A DNA stretch of 64,000 bases from Sialis fuliginosa. Taxonomy: Eukaryota; Arthropoda; Insecta; Megaloptera; Sialidae. The notes under the pieces were generated by a model. The model saw nothing but the letters and a program-made list of their open reading frames with translations. It was not told the DNA's origin and made no database searches. The stretch covers positions 4,446,993-4,510,992 of the forward strand of contig OY540814.1 in assembly GCA_961205875.1 (NCBI GenBank), written 5' to 3'. Shown in pieces: positions 23,105 through 33,367 of the stretch (position 1 is the stretch's first letter; each line of letters starts with the position of its first letter). The position numbers were made by a program, and so were the translations under genes.

Positions 23105-23262
23105 TTATGAACTAGGTTTCACGTTGTCATATTCTTTCATTTAATGTTTCGACTCTCATGTCGGGGTCTCCATTATGAGTGTTTCTTAAGAAGACTCCTA
23201 GAGTCGAAACGTCAAGTGAAAGAATTCGACAACGTGGACAACAGCCCGAAAACCTAGTACAT
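23105..23262. repeat. Imperfect inverted repeat with GTCGAAACGT phrase
   Basis: AACTAGGTTTCACGTTGTCA, TTCTTTCATTTAATGTTTCG and ACTCTCATG on the left pair with GAGTCGAAACGTCAAGTGAA, AGAATTCGACAACGTGG and GAAAACCTAGT on the right. The phrase AGTCGAAACGT occurs near the ends of Penelope-like and related retroelements, but this stretch has no hammerhead core. Confidence 0.5.
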
Positions 23263-23645
23263 ATTATTACTAATCAATAACTGCTGTATTAATGATATTT
23301 TATATTTATATTTATATTTATAAAAATGTAATAATTGTCATATTATACAACACAAAAATATAATATACATATTGATGTAAAATCTTTACAAAGTTATAAA
23401 TAATCCAATTTCATAACTTGACTCGTTTTATATGATTTAATTTAGTATATTATTAGATTGAATATCTAGAATTGTATGTCTTCTCTACTTAACGCTGTTT
23501 CCTTTCTTATAATTAGAACTCGATATATTATCGCATATATATCAATAATAATGAAGGAAATCCGAGAAACAGTAAACAACTTTTACAAACACGTGATTTA
23601 ATTTGAATGATAAAAGAGTGTATATAATTGTCATTAATGTCAATT

Positions 23646-23777
23646 AAAATTGATAAATTAACAAATAAGTTGAATAGTTGATATCTCAACTTGACGCGGT
23701 GCTACAGACCCCCTTCACCTATTATTAACAAATTGAAATTGATAAATTAACAAATAAGTTGAATAATTAATATCTCA
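23646..23777. repeat. Direct repeat, about 42 bp, spacing about 90 bp
   Basis: TGATAAATTAACAAATAAGT followed by TGAATA is present at 23651 and again at 23740, each followed by ATATCTCA with small differences. Confidence 0.8.
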
Positions 23778-24469
23778 GTATGTATATATCTCACACATTT
23801 TTTTAACGACTCTGATGAAAAAAAATCATAGAACTTAATTTATACTAGACTACATTACGAATAAAATGAGCACAGGTTGATTTAGTGGTAATAGAACCGG
23901 AGATATGTCGTCGTGAAATTGAGTCTTCGTGCATCATTAGTATATGTGAGCATCATTCTATAAGTCGTAATTTAACAAATCAAAACTAAAATGATTGATT
24001 GACCATATCTCCTTAATAGTCCTTAATAAATAAACATAGTGAGTTCATTTTTAATTTATTTTCTTTGTAACTTTATAGAGAACAAAGAGTACCTACTTAT
24101 AATTTTGATGGATTCCGCGATAGGGTTGCAGTTAAAACGCAAAACGTGAAAAATCGTACATATGTGTCCCTTTCCTAATATATTTTGTAACTCTAGGGAT
24201 TGGCCTAACAATGCTTGTACTTTTTTCATTAAAATTAATAATTTTTACAAGAATTTGAAGAAAATATTTAAGAAATATATATATAAGGATTTGTTAGTTA
24301 GCAGCTATCAAATATTCGATTTTTCTTATTTTTTTTTTAAATTAACATTGTCTATATTTAGCAATATATTTTTGCAAATCGGTTTTAACAGATCGACAAA
24401 AAATTTAAAGATTTAAAAAAGTTTATTAAAAAATTACAGCCTGTACACTGATTTGAACCCAAAAAGTCA

Positions 24470-24558
24470 CTTATGTTCCATTGTGCGCCGCCCCACCTGG
24501 CCTGGCGTCCCGGGCGGTCGCCCTGCCCCCCCCCCCCCCCCCACTCCTAAAGCCAGCG
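24470..24558 (-). mobile_element. hAT-type terminus fragment
   Basis: Read on the minus strand it begins CAGCGCTGGCTTTAGGAGTG, runs through a long G-run and continues GGGCGACCGCCCGGGACGCC. This GC-rich form is typical of certain hAT element ends. No opposite end was found, so it is a fragment or the partner has decayed. Confidence 0.4.
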
Positions 24559-25328
24559 CTGCGATCGGTATATGTATGTAGATGAAGCCTCGACTTTAAA
24601 TATCTATTTTAAAACACATTTTTTATGAAACGCGACTGAAATAGATAGATAAAGATATTCTTTCAACATGATAGTTATCTAAAGGTTATGTATGGGGTTA
24701 TATATGTATATGTAAGTATACACATTTTTGGAGAAACTCTCATATTTAGATATCTGAATTGTAGGTATAATGTGTTACGAAGCAATAATAAAGCGAAACA
24801 AAATATTTAATTCTGCAAGGTAATAATACTAGATGATATTATTAACATAATGTGATTTCAAAATGTTGGTCACCAAATTGAATTTCAATTGAGTGTAATT
24901 AAAAATAAATACGATATCAAAAATTTAAAATGAGTAAAGAGGGCGGGGGAGGGGGGGTATCAAAAGCAAAAAGCGTCATAATTGAAGAGAAAATAGTAAA
25001 CATTCTACCTAATTGTACAGACAAAATTCGTTGTAATGTTGATATGTTGGACAAACCTTTGGACAATCCCAAGAAATATATGAGAAGAGGGGGTAGAAAC
25101 TGATGACTTTTCCTGTCCTTGAGAAGATGCCCTTAAGGTCAACCTTCTTAATTTCCCCTAACAATTATTAATATACCATGCCTTTTCATTGAAACGTAAC
25201 ATGATATTCATTTGAACAAGATAATTATCTAAAGCTCACAGAGTACCTACCCATCTATAATCAATTAACACAGTTTAATCTGAATCTATAAATAACAGGA
25301 AATAAAAAGGACAATAATTAATATCATA
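24559..25328. other. AT-rich spacer
   Basis: It contains a G-run near 24944 and no recognisable gene. Confidence 0.5.
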
Positions 25329-25446
25329 AACAGGAACTTGAACCAGAACCCGAACCCCGAAAAAACCGTATTTTTCATTAACCTGAACCGAACCGAATCA
25401 CTATATTTCAAAGTCAATGAACCTGAACCCGAATTCGAACTTTTTC
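25329..25446 (+). repeat. GAACCC-type tract, copy 2
   Basis: Three clusters of imperfect GAACCC/GAACC units (near 25330, 25382 and 25420) are separated by AT-rich text. The C content stands out against the surroundings. Confidence 0.55.
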
Positions 25447-26299
25447 ATGGATAATCGGTAACCATATATTTTTAAAAGGTTCAATAAATTATATATTTTT
25501 CTCCAATGATTTTTAGAATAGATTATAAAATGTACTAACTGGAAATCTGTTTTAATGTTATGGTATGATGTTAGTTATCAAGTCAACTACTTAAAACATA
25601 TATTTACTTTCTTTTTAATTCTATAATATGAAAAGTAGATTTCAATCTTTAAGATGTACATAATTTTATTTTTTGTCCTTTTTTTAGTCATATTATAATG
25701 GGTATTAAATATCAATGTTTTTTCAGAAAATGTTTTATTAGTTAATAGGCATGATGCCAGTAACAAAGTATCACTGAAATTATGATTTTAAATAATGAAA
25801 TAAGTTAAAAAGATTCTAAAAAATGTATTTATTTTTATATTAAAAGCGAGATTAATATGATTTTTGTTAAAATAAAAACGCAAAATACAGCATTCTGCCA
25901 TGTTTGATAAAACACCAGTCAGAGTGGATGACGTCACGGCTACGTAAATGTCATTTTTGTTTCATTAATATCTGCACTGTTTATAAATTATTTTGTGGTT
26001 TTAAATTATCCATTTTTTCAGTTTTGTGTTAGTAAAACCGAGAAACATTAGCGATGGAACAACGATTTATTATAGTTGACAAGGAGTGTTTACATATGCG
26101 TGACGTCAAAAATGCGCAATGACACCTGCGAGCGTTTTGGCGCCAAATTCAAAATTAGTTTTAAAAGGGTCAATTTTTGTGATTAAACTTTTATTTTCTG
26201 CAGAAATAAGCATTTTTTGGAAATAAGAGACACGTAAGATCATCATAAAATAGTTTTTAAACAATTTTTTGTTTTTCGAACAAAATGATTTTCTTTCAA
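25447..26299. other. AT-rich spacer
   Basis: No gene is recognised. Between 25915 and 26130 the palindrome TGACGTCA (CRE-like) occurs as TGACGTCAC and GTGACGTCA. Confidence 0.45.
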
Positions 26300-26402
26300 T
26301 TACCAATTTGAACCCTAACCCGAACCTGAACCCTAAAAAATAACGGTTTTTGAACCCAAATAGTTTCCACCATGCTGACCCCAAACACGAACCCGAACTG
26401 AA
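26300..26402 (+). repeat. GAACCC-type tract, copy 3
   Basis: The flank TTTTCTTTCAATTACCAATT followed by TGAACCCTAACCCGAACCTG matches copy 1 at 10400-10453, so the tract is part of a longer dispersed repeat. Further units follow at 26352 and 26385. Confidence 0.6.
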
Positions 26403-27457
26403 CTATAAATAAATTCCGGTTCAACCTATTTGATTAAATAAAATGATTTTTAAATAATATGCATCAATAATTATAAGGATCTATAAAAGAAGACCAGGAA
26501 ACTTCTTCAAGATTATTTTAATAACAAAATTCGAATGTCACGCAATTTTAAAAAAGCAAAAACATTACACGAACACAGTGCGTACACAAGAGTATTATAA
26601 AATTAATTTATTCATTCCATTTTTACCACAGCACATCGTACATAACCGAACGCTTGAACAAATACAGCTCAGATTTTTGTGCAAAGAAAAAATTACTGTT
26701 ATAGACACCACTATCTCGAAGAACTTGCTATTTTTGAAGTATTCGATTATTGAAAAAAAATATATTCTACAAATCACGCCGTTTTTTGAGAATGAGTCGT
26801 AGGGACACCAATGATGCGAATGAGATGCATTTTTCAGGGTTCAACAACAATTTTCTAAAAAAGCTCGTGTCTGACGATAGCGGTAGATTTTCCGAAAATT
26901 TTGATAAAAGTTTCAAATTAATTGATCAATTATTTTGTGAGATATCATGTCAACCAGTTGCAAAAACATAACTTTCGCATTTAAAGATTTTCATGAAAAA
27001 AGTTCTTGGTAAAACAAGTTTTACGCTCTCGGACATCCCGAACTAATGAGTATTTCGTTAAACCATTTCAAAGACACGTTCTAGATTAAATTTTTTTTTT
27101 TTAAATCGATTTTTTGAAACCACTTTTGTAGAAGAGTCCCTCAAGTCAAAATTAGTTCAAATCACACATCTATGTCGAAATATGACCATTCCATTATGAA
27201 ATTTATATACCGGTGTTTTTTTAAAGACTTTCCATCGGAATACTTCTAAAAACGAAGTTTTAGAAATACTGTTTCCTGGTTTCGAAGGCGCTAAATATTG
27301 ACATTATGGGATATAAAAAGGTCACCTTGATGGGTTTTCAGTTTCAACTTTTCTTTTTCAAATCTACTAGACCCATATTTTTTGTTGCAGATTTGTAATT
27401 AACGGGAGAAAACAAACAACTTTTGTCTGAGATATTTTTTCTGGTAATATCCATTTT
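26403..27457. other. Spacer
   Basis: Short open frames at 26578-26802 and 26750-26971 overlap each other in different frames, have no recognisable motif and are not supported as genes. Confidence 0.4.
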
Positions 27458-27970
27458 TAGGATTCCATAGTAAACTAGGAAACCTTATAGTTTCGTCATA
27501 TCCGTCCTCAAAAATTTTAAGCCGATTAAGATGAAATTTGGTATACGGACGAAGACTGATAACACAAAAACAGAAATGATAAGATTTTTGAGAAAAAAAA
27601 AATTTTTGGGCCTCCTTTCCATAGACTGAAAAGTGAACTCACATTTTTTTTTCACTTACCCCATTGAGTAGGATGTCATTAGATAGGTCTCCTAAAATGC
27701 AATAAAAAATGTTATATGACATATTGATTTAACCCTTCAGTCACGATATATTTGCGTTCAAAGTCGTGATCAGAGCTCCCTCCCCCTTAATTTCTAAACT
27801 ATCGATTCAAAAAATCTGAAAAAAATCGAGAATGTAGCTTTTAAATAGTAATTTCACTGAAAATTATAACGAATACTGTCAAAATTATTTTGGACCCCTT
27901 CCCATAGACTGAAAAGTGAACTCACATTTTTTTTTCACTTACCCCATTGAGTGGGATGTCATTAGATAGG
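27458..27970 (+). repeat. Repeat family P, copy 2 (right end missing)
   Basis: It starts TAGGATTCCATAG, a changed form of the P terminus, then follows copy 1 closely. It has one full internal unit of about 282 bp (27609-27890) and the start of a second. It stops after ATTAGATAGG without the inverted right end. Confidence 0.75.
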
Positions 27971-28218
27971 TTAATAAGTTTTTGTCGTTATTGTTATTAT
28001 AAAAAATATATACAATAATGTTAATTTGTAACAAAAATATAGTTTTATTTACATTTAGAATGTGAAAATCCTACATATATTTAAATAGTCAAAACTGGTG
28101 CACTGACATGGCCATAACTGGGTGAATTGTGGCCAAAACTGATGTTTTCAGATTTTTTTTAATTAAAAAAAAGATAATAATTAATTCTAGATGCATAACC
28201 CTTTAAGATACTAAAGTT
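27971..28218. other. AT-rich spacer
   Basis: Nothing recognisable is visible. Confidence 0.5.
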
Positions 28219-28222
28219 ATGT

Positions 28223-28779
28223 TGTAACAATATGATTAGTTAGACGTTTGGATTATTGAATAAGTATCTGTAGAAATTAGTTGTAACCTTATATAATCAT
28301 TTTCTGTAGATAGACCCCGGGAGAATTGTAAGCGGTAGTCGTTATTACAGCGTCGTGTGGTGAACATAAAATTTTAAAAGTATAAAAGGCAAAGATCTAT
28401 AGAAGCTTTGAAAATATTGCCCAGAACACTGTATTCACGTTATGGGACAAAGACACTGTAGTAACGAGAAAGGAATAGTATTAAGTTAAGTTAAGAAATT
28501 AATAAGTGCCAACGTAACTACTTTTTGTTATAGTTTATTATGGTGTATGATTAGTTATTATTGTGTATGATTAGTGCATAGATAGTGTATGATTTAGTTA
28601 TTGTGTAAACTGGGATTTATACTTTCAATGTAAGTCTAGTTCAAGTTTAAGTTTGTTATTAGAAATATATTTTTTATACATTAGTTTAAATGTGCGTTTC
28701 AGTACCCTGGTCAGTTCCAACCATCCGATTTAAAGGAAAATTGAACCTATCCATTAGATTAATTAGCAAAAACGTTACA
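28223..28779 (+). mobile_element. Solo LTR, 557 bp
   Basis: It begins TGTAAC and ends GTTACA, the inverted TG..CA termini expected of a long terminal repeat. It is flanked by a perfect 4-bp target duplication ATGT (28219-28222 and 28780-28783). A TATA box lies at 28381-28389. No internal coding region adjoins it, so it is a solo LTR left by recombination. The 4-bp duplication fits Ty3/gypsy or BEL/Pao elements. Its text does not match the LTR candidate at 58591. Confidence 0.75.
28381..28389 (+). promoter_or_regulatory. TATA box of the solo LTR
   Basis: TATAAAAGG inside the LTR sets the plus strand as the likely transcription direction. Function has not been shown. Confidence 0.5.
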
Positions 28780-28783
28780 ATGT

Positions 28784-29227
28784 CTAGTGAATTTTTTTAA
28801 ATAAAAAAATTCTTAAAGTGACCAAAACCGGGCCATCTACCCTACTATTTAAATCTGAAAACCGATTTTATGCAATTTATGCCTTTACTGAGATAACACA
28901 GGTTAAAAATAGCATGACTTGGTTATAAAATGCACACTCCTTAAACTTTTTAAAATGTATTAATTAATAAGGTTGTCAACTTATTGTTAGTCAATTAATT
29001 TTTTAAAGGATTTTTTTTAAATTGGCGTTATTTTCATATCTTTAATTGATATTTTTTGTTAACGATGGATATTACTAGTAATAATAGTGATTATGTGAGT
29101 ACCTACATTTGAAAACATAATAAATAAATGACATAACATCCCTTAATAATTATATTTTCTTACATCGATCCGTCACAAAAGAATAAATAAATACAATTAG
29201 AGAAGAAAGTATTCCACAAATAATAAA
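28784..29227. other. AT-rich spacer
   Basis: Nothing recognisable is visible. Confidence 0.5.
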
Positions 29228-29229
29228 TA

Positions 29230-30408
29230 CTCCCTCTGTCCCATAATACTTGATAGTTTTCTCCTTTTTTCTTGTCCCATATTACTGTATATTAGGGTGG
29301 AGTGAAAAAATGTTTTTTTGGAATCTTCGAAACGCTATATGCGGAAAATGTGCATTTGTATATCCTTAAAACACCTACCGAAGGAATTTGTAATTGGATA
29401 TCATTCTGAGGTTCCTAAATGATTTTCTTTATTAGAAAAAAACATAAATTTTTGGGCATTATATCTCGGTAACGGGGTAAGATATTTGAATGTGCAATAG
29501 TTTAAATTAAAGAGACATTCAGTACCTTTAAAATGATATATAACAGTCAAACATTTATTATAGTTAATCGTTTCAAAATGCTCTCAAAATAAGATTATTT
29601 TTATTAAAAAACCAAAAAATAAACTTCATTTAAAAAAAAAATGATTAACTATAAAAAAAAATTACAGTTACATATTATTTAAAAGACACTGGATTGCTCT
29701 TAAATTTAAATTATTGCGCATTCAAATATCTTTCCCCGTTACCGAGATATAACACCTTAATTTCATTAAATTAACAGAATTTAGAGTATAATATCTCGGT
29801 AACGGGGAAAGATATTTGAATGCGCAATAGTTCAAATTAAAGAGCAATCCAATAATATGTAACTGTAATTTTTTTTTATAGTTAATCATTTTTTTTTTAA
29901 TGAAATTTATTTTTTGATTTTTTAATAAAAATAATCTTATTTTGAGAGCATTTTTCAAACGATTAACTATAATAAATGTTTGACTGTTATATATCATTTT
30001 AAAGGTACTGAATGTCTCTTTAATTTAAACTATTGCACATTCAAATATCTTACCCCGTTACCGAGATATAATGCCCAAAAATTTATGTTTTTTTCTAATA
30101 AAGAAAATCATTTAGGAACCTCAGAATGATATCCAATTACAAATTCCTTCGGTAGGTGTTTTAAGGATATACAAATGCACATTTTCCGCATATAGCGTTT
30201 CGAAGATTCCAAAAAAACATTTTTTCACTCCACCCTACTGTATATGTTTCTTTAAAATTAATTTTTTGACAAAAAAGTTAGTATATTTTTATTTAAGAGT
30301 AGTTTATACAGAAGTAAGATCAATATAAAAATATTGAGATAGAGACATATATTTTGATAAGCTGCGGCCACGAAACGAAAACTATCAAGTATTATAGGAC
30401 AGAGGGAT
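29230..30408. mobile_element. Stowaway-like MITE split by a nested palindrome
   Basis: The left end CTCCCTCTGTCCCATAATAC followed by TTGATAGTTTTC pairs with the inverted right end GAAAACTATCAAGTATTATA followed by GGACAGAGGGAT. TA flanks both ends (29228-29229 and 30409-30410). CTCCCTCNGTCC with TA targets is the signature of Stowaway elements, the Tc1/mariner MITEs first described in plants. Without the nested 945-bp palindrome the element is about 230 bp, the usual Stowaway size. No protein is encoded. Confidence 0.75.
29293..30237. mobile_element. hAT-type palindrome, 945 bp, 8-bp duplications
   Basis: It starts TAGGGTGGAGTGAAAAAATG and ends with the exact complement. The arms are near-perfect inverted copies for about 460 bp, with a centre near 29766. 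A perfect 8-bp duplication CTGTATAT lies at 29285-29292 and 30238-30245. TAGGG fits the hAT terminal pattern and 8 bp fits hAT integration. The phrase TATCTCGGTAACGGGG occurs four times, twice in each arm in opposite orientation. No coding region is present. Confidence 0.85.
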
Positions 30409-30675
30409 TAATAAATATAAAAAAAAAATTAAATAAACTACAAATTTTCTTATTTCTATAGTTATCCGATTTGGCTGACAATGAGTTTTAATAGGGTTCT
30501 ATTTTGATAGTAGATGAAGTGAATTCAAAAAGATTATTGGTGTTGATTTATTACGTTTTGCGACCTGTAGTGTGTTGCCGGTACATTAAATCTTAAAAAT
30601 GAGATGAAATCGACAAATTGAACATTATTTATAGTTTTATAACAGAAAAATAAAACCAATCGATATTAAACTAAT

Positions 30676-30937
30676 GGTGTATTTACACGGATCAATTTCC
30701 GCCGTGCGGCTAGTCACCTACCAAATCGCCTCGCAAGGTCACACAGCAACATCATTTACACGAGTCGATAAAAATCGCATGCGATTTGTTCATTTTTTTG
30801 AAAATATTGAGCAGAACAGATGTCCTACGTGCGATAAAAATCGCATGCGGCGAAAGTCGGGTGCAGGTCTACTTTGGCACTTGCGATTTTAGTCATCTGC
30901 GGCCTAGCCAAATTGCCATTACACCCGTGTAAACCCC
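30676..30937. mobile_element. Small element with TTTACACGG ends
   Basis: GGTGTATTTACACGG on the left faces CCCGTGTAAACCCC on the right. Inside, the palindrome TCGCATGCGA and a one-base variant recur (30775 and 30840). This form is common in insect MITEs. The target duplication is not clear. Confidence 0.45.
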
Positions 30938-30946
30938 GTATAAGTA

Positions 30947-31531
30947 TATGGGCAAATCCACAGAACGTGGCCGCTTTGGGGGAACGGCAATAGTGCGCGT
31001 GTGGGAATGTATATTACCCACCCATAAGTACACGAACTCAAAGTATACTTTATTGTGGATGTAAACATGGAGTTACAAGTCGATTGCTTGATTCATATAA
31101 AAACTGCAGCACAATTTGCATTGAAAAATTGGTTATTTTACGTTTTCAGAATGGAACTTTTAAAAAAAGAAAAATTCATACCACCGCAATTTTCTCAGAT
31201 TCAAACCAATGAATCTGAAATTTTTACTGGACATGTTTTTTGGTACAATGAACCTTTTCCCGGAGTTTCAAAGGCGCACACCTCTTACATTTCATATGCG
31301 CGATTGTTTTATCCAGCGAACGGCAATTTCAGCGTTTTTTATTTGGTTTATTTGCTGTAACATTTGGAACATCCGAAGCACACTCCTGAAATTGAGACCA
31401 ATTATTCTTCTCTTTGTTACGAAGATTTTGAGACGACATAGAAGAGTGTGCGTTCAATGCTCCATTTTGAAGAAGCATTTGAGTATTTTAATTTAAAGCT
31501 AATGCGGCCACGTTCTGTGGATTTGCCCATA
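30947..31531. mobile_element. 585-bp TIR element with TA duplications
   Basis: TATGGGCAAATCCACAGAAC followed by GTGGCCGC at the left is repeated exactly in inverted order at the right, with TA outside both ends (30945-30946 and 31532-31533). The identical terminal repeats suggest recent activity. An open frame of about 100 codons lies inside. Confidence 0.8.
31055..31442 (+). pseudogene. Unrecognised open frame inside TIR element
   Basis: The frame reads from an ATG at 31055 for 101 codons to TAA at 31358-31360. Read-through in the same frame gives about 26 more codons to TAG near 31440 with ordinary amino-acid composition (HPKHTPEIETNYSSLCYEDF), so a single stop may have broken a longer gene. 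The N-terminal part has TAAQFALKNWLFYVF and EKFIPPQFSQIQTNE. No transposase motif, zinc finger or signal peptide is evident. A second overlapping frame (31209-31496) exists. It could be a captured host fragment, a worn transposase piece, or chance. Confidence 0.35.
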
Positions 31532-31534
31532 TAT

Positions 31535-31738
31535 GGGACTTATATTTTTTTTAGAAAATGTATACTTTTAATTGGGTTACTGAAGAAATTTAATTTATAA
31601 TGCTTATTTTAACAATTTTCAAAAGAACAATTTTTTAGGACGAGAATAGAACACACTTCCAAGCAGAGCCTGCTTGGGCTGTGCAATAGATAGCGATTTA
31701 GGTATATGGTCATGCGGACTTTTATGAAGAACTAATTA
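31535..31738. other. Short spacer
   Basis: Nothing recognisable is visible. Confidence 0.5.
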
Positions 31739-31790
31739 GTTTAGACTAGGGTTGCCAGGTGTCCACTATTTGAGCGGACAGTCCGCTTTT

Positions 31791-32767
31791 TAGGTTTCCG
31801 TAGAAAACTAGGAAACCTTATAGTTTCGCCATGTCCGTCCGTCCTCAAAAATTTTAAGCCGATTAAGATGAAATTTGGTATACAGACGAAGACTGATAAC
31901 CCAAAAACAGAAATGATAATATTTAAAAAAAAAAAAAATTTTTGGACCCCCTTTCCATAGACTGAAAAGTATTTTATTTTTTTATTTTTTTACTTAATCC
32001 ATTAAGTGGGGAGTCTTTAGATAGGTCTCCTAAAATGCAATAAAAAATGCAATATGACATTTTGATTTTAACCCTTCAGTCACGATATAATTGCGTTCAA
32101 AGTCGTGATAAAAGCGTCCCCCCCACCCTAATTTCTAAACTATGTATTTAAAAAATCTGAAAAAATTCATGAATGTAGCCTTTAATAAGTACTTCCACTG
32201 AAAATTATAACGAACACTGTCAAAATTATTTTGGCCCCCACTCCCATTGACTGAAAATGAACTCACAATTTTTTTTTCACATATCCCATTGAATGTGATG
32301 TCATTGGATAGGTATCCTAAAATGCAACAAAACTTGTTAAATGATCTTTTGATTTTAACCCTTCAGTCACGATATATTTGCATTTAAATGTCGTTGTCAG
32401 AGCGTCCCCCCCACCCTAATTTCTAAACTATCTATTCAAAAAATCTGAAAAAAATTCAGAATGTAGCTTTGAGTTAGTACTTTCACTGAAAATTATAACG
32501 AACACTGTCAAAATTATTTTGGACCCCCTCCCATAGACTGAAAATTATTCTCAAATTTTTTTTCACTTAACCCATTGAGTGGGGTATCTTTAGATAGGTC
32601 TCCTAAAATTCAACAAAAAATGTTATATGACCTTTTGATTTTAACCCTTCAGTCACGATATATTTGCATTTAAATGTCGTTATCAGAGCGTCCGTTGAAA
32701 TAATTCTTGCTTATAAATCGTAATGACTACGGAAACCTATCATGTGCATGCCCAACACGCACTTGGC
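31791..32767 (+). repeat. Repeat family P, copy 3 with tandem internal units
   Basis: Both inverted ends are present (TAGGTTTCCGTAG and CTACGGAAACCTA), followed by the CAACACGCACTTGGCC tail. The interior holds units that start at GGACCCC-type text: 31944-32232, 32233-32520 and a partial 32521-32692, each full unit being about 288 bp. Copy 1 has only one unit, so unit number varies between copies. Confidence 0.8.
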
Positions 32768-33232
32768 CATTTTATTTCACATTATGTTCACTATTTTTTT
32801 CACAAAATAGTGGACATTTTTTTTTATTCAAAAGTTTTATGATGAAATGGTACGTAATCTAAAGCTGTACAGTCTAAGAGAATAAGGACAGGAGAATCTA
32901 CATAATGTAGAGCGCAAATTTGTCAAACCAAAGATTTCGTTGAAGCATTATAAACATAAAAGTTAATCATTGTTTTTATGTAAATACTATTTTGCTGTGT
33001 TCTAATTAAATCACCATGTAAGTAATATTAAGTTAATCTTTAGTAATAGCCATCAGTTGAATCAGTTCTCAGTATAAAACACAAATACATAGCTTCAGTG
33101 AATTTAGCAACGTTGTACTGAAATTAAAGAATTATTTCTTAAACACAAAGAATTGATCAAAGCTGCGCAGTCAAATAAAAACATCTTCCAAGTAAATGCA
33201 CAGTGCTTCCTCGCGCTAAATTCACCAAAAGT

Positions 33233-33367
33233 ATAACAAACAACAGACAAAAACTATGGTTATGACTTATCAAATACAAATCCCCTAACCATAAAAATTG
33301 TAAGAGTTTAGACTTACACGTGTTTCAATAGCAATGCTATCATCATCAGAGTCCTAAAGACATATAG
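33233..33367 (-). mobile_element. Short Penelope-like or retrozyme-like insertion
   Basis: Comparison with copy 1 of family Q shows this 135-bp segment is extra: the flanking Q text (AATTCACCAAA before, TAGTTAATTATT after) is contiguous in copy 1. On the minus strand it starts with the hammerhead motif and continues with about 80 bases of AT-rich text. Such short hammerhead-bearing pieces are typical of truncated Penelope-like elements or retrozymes. Confidence 0.5.
33311..33354 (-). ncRNA. Hammerhead ribozyme motif, conserved core intact
   Basis: Read on the minus strand, the parts are in order: stem I half GACT, the exact core CTGATGA, stem II with GATAGC and GCTATT closing a three-base loop, GAAA, a minimal palindromic stem III (ACACGTGT), cleavage base A, and the other stem I half AGTC. 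The core bases are all present. One extra base (T) sits at the foot of stem II. A very short stem III is characteristic of Penelope-like element hammerheads, which are thought to cut as dimers. Activity is not shown. Confidence 0.7.

Larger units (their letters stand above)
22773..24469. other. AT-rich spacer
   Basis: Apart from the two repeats listed inside it, no gene, RNA or mobile element is recognised. Confidence 0.5.
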
